Source of the DNA: Deuterostichococcus epilithicus
Taxonomy: Eukaryota; Chlorophyta; Trebouxiophyceae; Prasiolales; Stichococcaceae
DNA: 64,000 bases
Reading direction: 5' to 3'
Assembly (NCBI GenBank): GCA_033439295.1
Contig: JAVTLE010000021.1
Location: forward strand, 3,472,009-3,536,008
The notes beneath the pieces were generated by a model, which worked only from the letters and a program-made list of their open reading frames with translations, was not told the origin of the DNA and searched no databases. This document shows positions 14,101 to 25,900 of this stretch, one piece after another (the first letter of the stretch is position 1; the number at the start of each line of letters is the position of its first letter). The position numbers and the translations under genes were made by a program.

Positions 14101-17100
14101 CCTCAGTCGCTTCCTCCCTGAGATGTCCTGAGTGCACGAGTTTCTCGCCGTGCAACCAGCCCAAAGGCAGGAGGAGGGCAGCGGTAGTGGTGCTGAACAT
14201 GGAAGCACAGCATGACGAGAAGCAGCTGTTCACAGCAACAAACACGACCCCTCTGAATGCATGGCTGCTTCCTCAATCAGGTCAAGAAGCTCAAAAAGAC
14301 GCCGGCGACGGCGCCGCTGGACGTGGAGGCTGACGCAGAGGAGGAGGCGGAACTGGCTCGCATGCGCGCCGCGGGCTTCACCGGCGGCGGCGAGGCTGCA
14401 GGTGAACCGCGCAGCAGGAACTGCGACACTGCTGCCGGACACATCCGTGCAGCTCCTCATTGGCGGAAGCACGGAGTCGCCTGCAGGCTTCACCTGCGGC
14501 GGCAAGGCCATGATGTGCAGCAATTGGACTGGACACAATCCTAGAGCCGAAGTCCTCCGGACTGGAGGTACCTAAGGGTGCCTCGCTGTGTTCTAGCTGC
14601 GGCAAGGCTGCAGGATGACGCGAGCCGCACAGCGCGGTCTGCCGGGCTGTGACCAGGCTGCAAGGCTCCGGAGGCTCACTTGATGCAGCCCTCCGCAGCT
14701 GGCTCAAAGCTGTCCCTTCCCACAGACGAGAGCGGCGGCGGGAAGGCGGCTGGAAGGAAGTCGCACCTGGAGGCAGCGCCTGGCGCGCGGCGCATCCGTC
14801 GCACCATCAAGTGGACCGCCGCAGACGGCTCGGAGGCCACCAGGTTTGGATCTTGCAGTGCTGCCCGGCAAGCAGTGCCTCTGAACCACACATGCAGTGC
14901 CAGTCATGGTGCCTTGCCTCTCAGCCGCTGCAGTCCCCTGTTGAGAGCTCGGGTGGCACACTTAGCGTGGTACGTCGCAAGCCAATGCACGACCCGAGAA
15001 TGATGCACATGCTATCGAAACTCAAAACGTGTGCAGTTGACTCCTGGCTCTCTGGTCAGCTTGGCTCTTTGGTCAGCTTATCCGTACGAGACATCAGCGA
15101 GGCTGCCGCCACAGCCTTCCCCATGCTTGCTCTAAAGCTGGCTGAAGTTTCAGCCCGCTGACAGGGAGATCATCGTCGCCAAACGAGAGGCGGTTGCGGC
15201 GCTGCATGCGCTGTGCGCCGCCGGCAAAGACATCGGCGGCCCCTGGGGCTTTGGCACCCGCCACATCAGGGGTGCGCTGGAAAAACAATAGGAAAGGGCC
15301 TGCGCCAGCAGGATACGGCTACCCCCCGAGTGACTGCCCCCCGGATCACAGCTATGATGCCGTGAGGCTGCTGCTGCGTGCATGTACGCAAATGATCTAC
15401 AAAACCCCCACACCCTGGGGCCCTGGGTGCTTGGTCCGCTGATGCGGCCAATGATGGCGGGAAGGCATTCGGCATGACCCCGACACCGGGCATTTTCTAC
15501 CGCGGTTCTGCTGCACATGCCTGCCGCACCTCGCAGTGCTGGCGCAGCCGTCCGGCAAGCACGCTGCACAAAGCGTCCTCACTTCGTCACTGCCGCGTTT
15601 CTGCTGCTGCAGGGAGGCCGTCGCGGAGGGGCCACCACCGCAAGAAGGTGAAGCTGCCCCTGCGTCCGCGGCTGAGGCGCTGTCGGTGCACGTCGATGTG
15701 GTTGTGATGGTTGTGATGGTGTGCTCCTGGTCGCATGAGTGAGAATCCAGGGCCGGTGGACCCACCTGCAGCCGCATCAGCATGTCCCCTGTGGTTGTGT
15801 CAAAGTGTGTCACCTTGCGGCATCTCAGAAAGGAGCTCCGCAACAAAACGCTGCAAGTCACCTCAAGGTGTCCATGTGGCTGCAGCTCGCGGCGGCTTCC
15901 AGGGCGCCCGCCAAGCGCAAGCAGAAGGAAATTATCGAGGTCTGCAGACACCAGCCTGTGCTCGGCGCCTGATTTGTACGCGTGTTTGCAGCACACAGAC
16001 TCTGTGGCTGCTTTTGAAAAGTGCCAGACCAGCTGCGCCGACTCATCATCCGGTGTCTATGCCACAACTTTGCTGCCTTGAACCTCTGCTGATTAATTGC
16101 ACTGTTGGCCCGCCCTGCAGTACGAGACGGACACGGAGGAGGAGGACGAAAGCCCCGAGCTGGCGGCGCTGTCGTCGCCGCGAGCCACCAAAGTGGGTAC
16201 TGCTTGGAGTGCATTTTTCAAAATCAAAAAGCAGACTGGGCTTCCCCCTTCGGTCTGGCCAAGTGCATGAGCGCGCAGCAAGTCCTGGAGCGGGCGTCTG
16301 GAGCAGGCTTTGCGTGCGGCGCAGCGCCGTCTGCGCCGTGCCAAATGCTCAGTGGCTGGCTTTCCAGCGCGGGCGATGCCATTGCCTGCATCGTGGCCAG
16401 CCTGGCCGCCAGTTTCCAGTCGTGCGCTGTCGACGCGCGACTTCATCCACCTCCGCTGCCAAGTCAGAGCTGCAATTCGTCTGATGCACAGCCACCAGCC
16501 GATCAATGCCACGTGCCTAGCCCGAGCGTGCTCTGCCTCTGCCAGAGTGTCAGGAACAGCGGTCACTTGTGTCCAGCCCGGTCGATGGGTCTGCGCCTTG
16601 AAAGCTTGAAAATCTGCTTCGTGTGGTCTGTTTCAATGTCTCTTGACACAAGTTGAACCAAGATACAGACCGGACTGTATGTCCTCTGCCAATGCAGAGC
16701 GGGCGCGTGAGCAAGCGCAAGCGCATAGTGGAGGACACCGAAGACGACGCGTCCGAGCCGGGCGAGGAGGTGGCCCCCGCGTCGCCGGGCGGCACCATTC
16801 AGCGCTCCTCATCGGGCCGCACGCTGCAGAAGGTGCGGTCTCCGTGACTCCGCACCTGCACCCGAGACGCGGTGCCGATCATGAGTAGAAGGAATCGGCA
16901 CTGGGACTGGCGAGCAGGTGGCGGGCCGGCCTGCTGGAACGGTGTTGGGGCTGCCCTGGCCGGTAGCGGGCGAGGACGATCTGCACGACAAGCGCACGGG
17001 ACGAGCAGCGCTGGCTTCGCCGGCGCAGCTCAAGCCTCGACGTGCTTGTGTCTGTGCAGGCGCCGAGCTCGTCGAGGGCTGCGCCAACGGGGCGGCGGGC

Positions 17101-18834
17101 CCTGAACGCGGTGCTGCGCCGCATCGTCACGCTGCTGCGCAAGCCGACGCACCCCAATGCGGCCGAGTTCCGCATCTTCCAGGCACGACGAGTCCCCCCT
17201 CGTGACACGTTGGCAGACGGTCGAGGAAGTTGATTTGAGGAAGGGGTCGCCCAATGCTGGCCCCGCCGCCGCAAGCAGCAGCCGCCAGCCGGCAGCGCAG
17301 CACCAGCCCCGTTGTCGTGCCGTCTTGGCTGCCAGCGCCTGCAGGTCTGCAGGTTTCAAGACATGTCAGTTGACAGGTGGATTACAAACGACGGGCCTTC
17401 TGACACGTGTTCAAGCTCCAGCGACTGTGGAGGCGGCCCATCAGTCGGCTGGTGCCTTTCAACGGTCTGCTGAATTTCGCGCCGTCCCGCAGAGTTCCAT
17501 CGACACCCTCACCCTCATGCTGCCCGGGGGCCGATGACGCCGGCCGAGCGCAGCCAGCGCCGACTTTCGTCTCTTTGGTTCGACACCCAAACCCTGACCA
17601 TAAACCCTGCACAGGAGCCAGTGGACAAGGCGGTTGCGCCAGACTACAACCAGTTCGTGCCGGAGGAACAGGAAATGTATCTTGCGGCCATGGAGCGGGA
17701 GGCGCGTGCGGGGCGCTACAACGGGCGGGGCGAGATGCGGGCCCATGCGGCACTGATCGCCGCCAACGCCGCCACCTACAACAGCGCCGGCGCCTGCGCC
17801 TTTGCACGTGCGTTGGGGGAGCTGCTGGGAGTGCCGCGGCGGCGGGCCACGCTGGCGGCAGGGCTGGCGGCTTGCATCGCACGTGCTGGCCCGCTGTGGC
17901 TGTGCCAGCACTCAGATGCAGCGGCAGCACACGAGCATGCTCTGACATCGGCGCAGCAGCGGCGGTGTTGGAGAGGCTGACGAGTGTGTGCAACTCGCCA
18001 GCGCCCGCGCTTTCATGTATTGTGTCTGATCTTGTAAATTTTCTAGCAAATTTTTGTGGTTTCCCTTGCAGCGGCGCTTGGCTGGGCGAAAGTGCTGCTG
18101 GTGACTGCTGCGGCGTGAGGCCGCTGGCGGCCGCTGACCCCTGTGCGACCTGTCCCAACCCTGACTCTGCAATCATGTTCCTTCCCCGCAGCGGCGGTGG
18201 GCTGGGCGCAGGCGCTGCTAGCGGCGTGCGATGAGGAGCTGCAGCGGCTGGAGCCTGAGCTGGACGCCGCAGAGGCGCGGCTGCAGGAGGAGGAAGGCAT
18301 TGGTGAGACCTCTCGTTGCGATTTGAGCAGCAACCTTGCGACAAGCCTTCAAGAGTGAAGCATCATTAGCAAACTTGGCACGAACCTTCAAGAGTGAAGC
18401 ACCAACATGAAGCGGGCATTTGTGAGCTGCTGCGGCGTCCCTCGGAGCTGTCCAGCACCCAGTGGCTTGCTGATATCTAGGTGAACGCCACGCTGGAGCC
18501 GTCCCACAGGCGACCTGCAGGAGCCACCCTGACTTGTTTCCCAACATTTTCCGCACCACATTTGGCAAGGTGTGAACAGTGAAGCGCCTGTGCGGCTGTT
18601 CTGACCAAGGCGCCCTGCGACGCAGTGCCGGTGCCGCTGGAGGGCATTGCTGTCGCAGAGACGGCGGGCTTCGATCAGTGGGTGGAGTGCGACCGGTGCA
18701 AGAAGTGGCGGCGGCTAAGCGAGGCAGCGCACTCGGCCACGGTGCACGGCGACAACCCCTGGTTCTGCGAGGCCAACCCCGACCCTGCGTTCGCTAGCTG
18801 CGACGTGCCGCAGGAGGAGTCGACGGAGGCCTGA
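2184..18834 (+). CDS. TAF1: TFIID subunit TAF1 with C-terminal bromodomain and CW zinc finger
   Basis: Largest subunit of general transcription factor TFIID, acting at core promoters in the nucleus. Exon 1 (2184-2309) has the TAF1 opening GFLFGNVDSRMQLQDDYLDE; exon 2 (2477-2548) continues DARESLAALG. Acidic exons follow to about 3843. Later TAF1 blocks, in order: VLGRDGAGAILRFSDLF (about 4255), DWEQAIVWD (5460), LLLDMNDPHLTF (6335), NAPTRPPGAFAVR (8725), DGHMLLLEYFEEHPPLL (9140), GMGVRLQTFYRKRTPTD (9510), ESPFLGNIKPG (9800), SDFLLVRHANGTMAVREF (10125), ELFPGLSDSVVRARL (10820), GDPTGRGVGYSFTRD (12245), DLRRLSMDDSRRQLLAMG (12730) and LTRWSRIALVRELSS (13180). One bromodomain lies at about 17085-18302 (PDYNQFV; NAATYN with the acetyl-lysine Asn). 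The last exon, 18626-18834, is a CW finger. I did not find the zinc knuckle seen in plant and animal TAF1. Donors at 2310, 3322 and 17183 appear to be GC. Exons between the named blocks are not individually fixed. Confidence 0.93.
3091..3843 (+). repeat. Tandem in-frame duplication of an acidic TAF1 exon
   Basis: Exons 3091-3321 and 3505 to about 3840 both start right after AG with a near-identical run (GCGTCT, then CAGGCGGC). Both encode RLQAA followed by an acidic core (DDDYDEEDNAVLAIAPPAA versus EDDYDEEDDDILGVAPPAA) and an Ala/Pro-rich tail. Both are phase 2 at the 5' side, because 'ALLGG' of the preceding exon is completed by the same G, so both can be included in one mRNA. The first copy must leave through a GC donor (3322-3323) to keep phase 2. 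An N base at 3666 lies in the second copy. Confidence 0.75.
18072..18120 (+). repeat. Decayed copy of the bromodomain-end exon start, with its acceptor site
   Basis: Within the intron before exon 18192-18302 there is a second CAG followed by a run matching the start of that exon at about three of four positions over 32 bases. The real exon reads AVGWAQALLAACDEE; the copy reads ALGWAKVLL and soon meets a stop, so it cannot replace the exon. The copy includes the pyrimidine-rich acceptor region (18055-18071). Confidence 0.7.
18626..18834 (+). other. CW-type zinc finger, terminal exon of TAF1
   Basis: The exon encodes WVECDRCKKWRRL, then NPWFCEANPD and ASCDV, ending with TGA. Four zinc-ligand cysteines (WVEC, DRC, WFC, ASC) and the invariant tryptophans of a CW domain are present. 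In plants and animals CW domains bind methylated histone H3 lysine 4. The exon follows an AG acceptor and starts with two bases (TG) that complete the codon left open by the G ending exon 18302, giving GIVPVPLEG in one frame. This phase match is the main evidence that it belongs to TAF1 and is not a separate small gene. Confidence 0.82.
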
Positions 18835-19909
18835 GACGCTCCCTCATGGATGAAACGGCCCGCAGCGGCGGCTCAGGCTGGAGCACCAATCCTGCACTGC
18901 AGGCTTGGTCGTTGGCCGCCGCATCCTCCTTGGGACACGCCAGTTCTTTCACATGATTGTGCTTATGACACCTAGTTTTCCTGAGGTTTTCCTGAACCCG
19001 GCGTGGGTTGACTAGGTTAGATAGATAGAGAGAGAAGGAGGCCGCAGCCTGCAGCTGGTGTGGCCAACGGCATCCACAGGACAGAGCTTCACCCGCCTCT
19101 ACATCTATAGCGGATGCTGATAATGGATGTTTCAAACTCGGAAGTCTTTTGTCCAAGCATACCTATGCAGTAACAGACATATTTTGCTCGGCGGCAGGCG
19201 CTCTGCCGCGAGTGCACAATTTGTCGGGTTGAAGTTCTACAAGCCGCATTTCCTGGACAGTCTGGCCAACAGTTCGAAAGTCGGATAACTTGCCAAAACG
19301 CCTTGCACACTTCGAAACGGCACGCCATCTGGCGTTGTGTCTTGGAATCAATCCCCGTACAGATCCACATCGAGATACAATGGCCGCCGCAATACAAAAC
19401 CGCAACATACCTACACAAGCAATCGAAAGCTGAGCCCGCATCAATGGCCATGGAGGCGCAGCAGAGCTCTCCAGTAACAACCCGCACTAAAGCGCATGAA
19501 GCAGGCCAGCCGCCCCGATACGATGTACACTGATCCCGCTGGATCCCGCAGGTTGCTGCTGGTCACCCCTGAATCAGGACGCGTACGCCTCTGCCGCGCG
19601 GTGTGGTAAGTGACAAGACTTTCCCATAGCTACTTTCAGGCATCCTCCCCAGGACAAAGGAAGCGGCAGTTCCGCGCGATGTCTGCATATGCCGGCGCCA
19701 GACCTGGAGGCACACGACACGGCAGGGCATCGGCGTCTGGCTTCGAGATTTTACCTCAAAGCAAAGCAGTCCTGCAATGTAAGCTAGGCCGAAGGCAGCT
19801 GCCCCCCACGAATGTGATCGGCTGACATGCAATCTCCCTGACAGGCAGCGCAGCAAGCAGCCAGTGGGGAAGCTCGGCAACGTGGCAAGCGTGCGTGGCA
19901 TCCACGCAA
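18835..19909. other. Convergent intergenic region TAF1 / USP
   Basis: About 1.1 kb between two stop codons, so only 3' ends are expected. It contains a short GATA/GAGA stretch (about 19017-19034). No protein family, tRNA or strong repeat was recognised, and no clear TGTAA polyadenylation signal was seen. Confidence 0.5.
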
Positions 19910-22900
19910 TCACGACTGGACGGCAAACACACAGCGACGCCGCTGAACCTCACCAGGTTGCGTCGAAACGAGCTGCTCCAGCTCCGTGGTCCGCTGGATC
20001 CAGGGCTCCGCGGAGTACGTCGCAATGTGCTCCTTCACCTGTGCGGCACAGCAGACGGTGAGTGCAGCGTGCATTGGCAGAAGCTAGCGGAAACGTCTGC
20101 ATCAGGCTCAGCGCACCGCGGGGGTGAGCTCCACCTCTGCACCGGCACTTTTTCGAACAGGGCGAGGCGTGTCGTGCAGCTCATCTTCGCGGTGTCAGAC
20201 ATGCAGGTTTCGGAATTGGGGGTGAAGACCCCGGTACTTTGCGCCAGGAGGCGATGCCGCCACTGGCAGGCTGATGCGGGTGCCCGAGAGCCGAGCCTGG
20301 AGCGTCCCCGACTTGCCTTGGCTGCGGTGTCTGGTCCCGAGCTGGCCATGCGGCACACCAGCTGCAGCAGCGGCGCCACCTCCAGCGCAGAACCCGCCAC
20401 CGCCAGCTCCACCAGGCCCTGCGCTGTGCGGCCGCTGCGGGCGGGGCCGCAGAGAGAGTTTCAGGCTTGCTGCATACGTGGTCGACTTGGGCCTACATAT
20501 GTGCGCTGCGCCCATGGCCTGGGGCCCAGTGAGTGGCGCCCTCCGTGAGGCGGCTGCCGGGTGCGTCCATCTGCGCTGCACCAGTTCCCCAGGAGCACCA
20601 CGATAGAGGTCGCCCACAGCCGCGGACAAGTTGCCAACAGCTCGACACGCAGGAGCACAGAGCAAGATGCACATTGCAGAGGTCTGCGGCCCAGGGCGCC
20701 GCCAGAACACCAGGACGAAGGGAAGGCAGCAGCCTGGGGGCATTCATAGCGGCCTGCTTGGGTGCCGGGGCGGGCAGGGGGCGCACATGACGGGGCGAGG
20801 AAGTAGCACTGCGCCGACGCGGTGCGGCAGCAGTGTGTCCGGTATCACGATGAGCTGAAAGGCGCCCTCCTGCAGGGTGGGGTGGACAGGCATGGGTGGC
20901 AGAAGGGGGAGTTGTCGGCCGAGTTGAGCCACTCGGTCACCGTCCTCATGGACGGGCATGGGCATGGGTGCCCAGGTCTGCTGTGTGATCCAGAGCGCGG
21001 CAGCAGGCCCAGCACGACCAGGTTGAACCACATCGTGCACAACCCTGCAACAGACAGCGCCGGCGCCTTTGGCGCGCCTTGCACACGCGAACCCTGAGAA
21101 CGCTGCACACACCAGAGCACGGGCGCTGACGACTCTGCAGAACACCGGGCAGCGCACAGCAGCGGTCGTACGTGCATGTTTATGTTGAGAACCCTATGCT
21201 GGAGGGGAAAACAGGGATGAAAAAGCGCACCACCACGCTGGGAAGAAGGTCTGCAGACACATTTGTGAGCGTCCGCAGCAGAGCCCCCAGCACCTTGGCC
21301 GAGGTGCCGTTGGCCTCCCAGCACATCGCGCAGCCCAGGCCTGGGCGCAGCAGCACCGGGGGTTTCGAGTCCGGGGGTCGATGCGTGCATGCCGCCTGGT
21401 CTGCGGGGCCGGAGAGTCAGCTTGCACGCTGGCGGCCGGCCGCCAGCAGGTTTAGGGCAGGAGGGAGGGGGGCGGAGGTGCTGCCGCAGGTTGTGAACAG
21501 CGTTCATTTTGCGAGGTACGACCCCAACCAGACGCCCGGAGGCGACACAGGACGGCAATGCAGCCCGGCGCACACAACTTCAGGGCGCCCCATTCAGGCG
21601 TCAGCCCGGGAGGGCGCGGCACCCCGCAGCGTGCGGGGTGTGAGGGTTCAGGGCTCCGGGGCAGCAACAGCGCAGGAGGGGCGCCGCTCACGGAGCAGAG
21701 TCTGGCTGTTCAGGCCCCGCGGCGAGGCGACCATGGGGACGATGTGGCTGACGGCATCGGGCGGCAGCGGGCCCCACTGGCTGACCGGCACCGGCGGCGG
21801 CGCCCCCAGCTCCCTGTCGATGGCGTACGGGTTGGGCGGGCTGCCGGCCTCTCCGAGCAGCATGTCCGAGCTGCGTGGCGCAGTGGAGGGTTTAGGGCCA
21901 TCCTAAAACTCAATTTGATGGACTGGAGGGTTTGAGGGACTCGTCCGTTGTGCCGGGAGGAGCCGGGTTTGGGCTCCTGCCGTCTGAATGCTTCAGGGCA
22001 GCAGAGCTGCAGCCTCAGGGGCGGCTGGCGAGGGTGCCTGGCCGCATCCTGCCTGGCAGGGCAGGCTGCCATCGGGGATGCGAGGGTGCAGGCCCGCTCA
22101 CCTGCACAGCAGGCTGGACAGCAGGCGTGCGGACGCCCAGGCGGCGGAGGGGTAGGCGCGATCCGCGTAGGCGAGCCAGGGCGCCACGTGACGCACGACC
22201 CCCATCTCCAGCAGCGCCCGCCGCGCGGCGCGGCTCGCTCTGCGGCGCACGGCGACAGTCGGATGGATGCCACAGCGGTAAAATCCTAAACTGCTGCGGC
22301 ACGGTGCGCGGCCGCACAGCGAGGCAGCGGGTTTGTGAGGAGGGCATCCGGTGCGGGTACCGCACTGCAGATAGGCGCGCGGGTGGAGCGGGGCATCGCG
22401 CGCAGGAGCTTGGCGGGGGCTTCGGATGATCTTCCTCGAAAGGGCAGGGCTGCCCGACGAGTCGGTCGGGAGTGCACAGGCAGTTTGACGGGCAAGCATG
22501 GCCGGTGGGAGCANGTCCGCCCCCTCCCCCACCCCCGGAGGGGGAGGGTGTGGGGGCGCAGCGGCGCACGAGGGGACAAGACAGGGAGGAGCGCGCCAGG
22601 ACAGGGGAAGAGACACGAAGGACCATGCATCGGTGGGATGCAAGACAGGATACACGGAACCCTAAACCCTACAGAGGCGCACATGGCCAGCTCGGAGAGG
22701 ACGTCCACGACGTGCAGCAGCAGGACGCCAGGCGTGCCGTCAGTGCCGGGTGCAGGGCCCCTCAGCAGCGGCTCCAGCGTCGCCGCCAGGCCGCCCACCA
22801 TGTCGTCGCCGCGTCGTGCGTCCTGCAGCCGGGACGGCAGCGTGTTCAGGCGTGCTCGGGTCAGGGTCTGGGGCCCGGCAAGCCCGCCCTGCGCTGGAGG

Positions 22901-25900
22901 TGATGCAGGCTGCAGCAGCAAGCTCGCATGGCGGGACACTCGTCTCACTGCGGGGCGGGACACGGCGCAGCGGTGTTGGGAGCGGCCCGCTGTGCTTGCA
23001 AGGGACACGACTCCTGAGCCTCCGCTCAGCGCAGGAGGCAGCAGTGCTCGTGCAGGCTGACAGACTGCTCGGCGCATCGAGCGATGCTGCTGCGAGGTCC
23101 CGGAGGGGGGCAAGCCAGGGGCTGACGACCATTCCAAGGGCATGCCAAGGCGGGCCAGAGGCTGAGATCGGCGGGGGAGCCGCAGCGCACCTCTGCGTCT
23201 TGGCCAACCTCAGTGGCGACCCGCACCGCGTGCTGCAGCAGGCCGCGCAGGAAGTCGAACACGTCACCCGGCACGTTGTCCAGGAACAGCGCCATTGCCG
23301 GGCCCTGCCGCAGGACGCGACAGGAGCGGCGGTGAGGCGAGCAGGGTTCAGGGCCGCGGTCTGGCAGCAGCTATGCTACTTTGACACTGCTGGGCCCTGC
23401 CCAAGGGTGCGCAACGGGCGCTCAACCCTGGTGAACCAGCGGGTGTGATGTGACTTACGGTGCAAGGACGCCCTGTGCAGATTGGATGGCATGAAACTGC
23501 CGCTGGCAAAGGTCAGCAGATGCAGAGGCCAGCAGCTACTGATTGAGGCTTCACCTTGACCGCCAGGTCGTGGAGGAACACGCAGGCGGTGGCAGGGGAG
23601 GCATCCATCAGCGCCGTCAGCGCCGCGCCCCACTCCTGCATGTCGTCCTGTAGACCCGCGTGCGCATGCAGGTACAGCTGCGGTGGCAGAGGGTGGAGGA
23701 TTTGGAGTTGACCTTGTGTCACGCGCAAATCTTGTGCTTGCAGTTGCGTAGGTGCCGTCACTTACAGATGATGCAGACCTAGGGGCACCACCGGGGCATC
23801 AGAGGCTCAGATCAGAGAACAGGGTGTGCACGCGGCAGTCGTGGCTTACCCGTGATGGATCAGGAAGCAGCCGCGCAAGCTCTGCCGCGCGGCACACAAA
23901 TCCGACACGATAAGCACAGGCGTCTCAATTGGACCTGTTAAGGCGCAGCCCGCAGCTCACCTTGAACATGAAGGAGGTGGCGAGCTCCATGACGACTCGC
24001 GCCGCGGCGTCAAAGTCCTCACCCCGCCGCGACGACGCCAGCGGCCGGTCTGCTGCGGCTGCCACGTCCGTGGCGCCACCCGCAGTGTCTGCTGCTGCGT
24101 CCGGCCGCTGCGGCNGCNGCGGCGCGGCCGCCGCGGCGCCGGCAGTGCGCCGCATCTTGGAGCTGCCCGCCTGGGTGCGTGCCTCCACCAGCTGCCGCAT
24201 GAACCTGCGGTCGGGAGAGCATAGCTGTCAGCCCAGCAGGGTTTTGTGCAGTTGAAGTCTGCGAAGTCTCAGGCTGACAGGACGCTGAACCGCTGACGCT
24301 GGGCTGCCACAAAGCCCTCGCCGCAACGACGCGACAGTGAACGCTCAGTTCCCAACAACAGTGCGATATGGGTTACTGCTAATCGTCACCCCCTACCCGC
24401 AGGAGCCTCTCGGCAGCAGCGCACCTGAAGTAGGGCTTGGTCAGCGTGTGCTTCTCCTGCAGTACTTGCAGGTTGTCCCGCATGACCGAATTGTACACGG
24501 ACGCCGGCATGCCGTAGGGTCGCTCCAGCTGCCCAGCGCCACTGTAGGTGGAGGCGTCTGTTGCTGCTGCTGCAATTGCCTCCGCCGCTGAGCCGGCCTC
24601 AGGGGGCCCGCAGACATCTGCGTGCGTGGCAGGGATATAACCTGTCATGCATCTGCACTCCAAAAAGTGCACACAAGAGAACGCAAGGCTGGAGTTGGAC
24701 TTCCGAGTGCACCAGGCGACAGCCTTTGCAGACTGACTGAATGGCGGCTTGAGCCGCGCACACGGCCGACTGACACCGCTTTGAGGCACGCTGAGCATTG
24801 GCACAGATAGGCCTGGCAGTAAAACTCAAAGACAAGGCCCACAACCGAAGAGGCAATGCCGCTGCGAACACTACTCTGCATGGTTGGTACGAACACACCT
24901 GCTGCGTCCTCGTCTGCTATCATAGGCTGCGGGCTGGCGGATGCCGCTGCCGGTGGTCGCACCGGTGGTGGTGACACCAACATCTCATCCGCATCAGGCT
25001 CCGCTGCCGCCTGGGCCTGGTCTGGCTGCGGCGGCACTGGCGGCACTGCCGCATCGGCCGCTGGAGGCGATGAGGCTGCCGCTGCTGCCGCTGGAGCGTC
25101 TGTCGTCCCGTCTGGCGGCGGCGCCGAATCGACGGCGGGATCATCGCTGGCACGCTCGTAGAACAGCATGTAGGCGCTGTTGGGGCGATCGTACTCCTGC
25201 AGGCCACGCATAGTGTCACACAGTTTTGTGCATCGCAGCAGACGCCGTTGATGGACTAAATTTGCAGCGCACTGTGGGCATCACCTCTGATGAGAAGTGC
25301 CAAAAGCATGCTAAGGAGTTGTTCACGAGGCTGTGGTTGGATGCCCCACAATAGTCTCGCGAACAGCCAAGTGCACATCAAAGCTGATGCCATGGTCGGA
25401 GCAGAGCACAGGAACGCCCCTGCAGGCCAGAGTGGCGAGTTCATCCACGCCTATGCCGCATGGCTGCACCTGCTGCTTGACGCCGGCCAAGGTGTTGTCG
25501 GGCGTGTACTTGCCGCCAAAGCAGTCGCGCTCCAGGCTGCCAATGTCCCACGGCTCCACCTGGTTGTCGTCGAAGCGGTACCACTGGCCTGCTGCGCCGC
25601 CGCCACCGCCGCGCTCCTGCACACAGGAGGCAGGACGCAGGATGCATGAGTTCTGGAGCCAGCCAGCAAAGGCCGACATGCTCTGTTATGCTGCATGTGC
25701 TGGCTGGCATCCGCACACAGCCTAACCTCCAACCCGTCAGCGTTTTGCTGTCCGGGTTGCGGCAGGTCTGTATGGCCGAGGCCACCTGCAGTGCAGAGTA
25801 CGCAATGGCTACATCAAGTGCATGTTGCCAGCTGCTGTGCCGGTCCACTGCATGTTCTGGAATCACAAAGTACACCTGGATGTAGGAGTAGTAGTGGCCG

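Noticed and set aside
18626-18834. CW exon as a separate small gene starting at an internal ATG
   Set aside because: The exon begins after a normal acceptor and its first two bases complete the TAF1 codon; a separate gene would need a promoter inside the TAF1 intron.
22500-22560. C/G-run inverted repeat with an N base as a G-quadruplex or regulatory element
   Set aside because: Imperfect pairing in a GC-rich USP intron; the N suggests sequencing difficulty, and no function can be supported.
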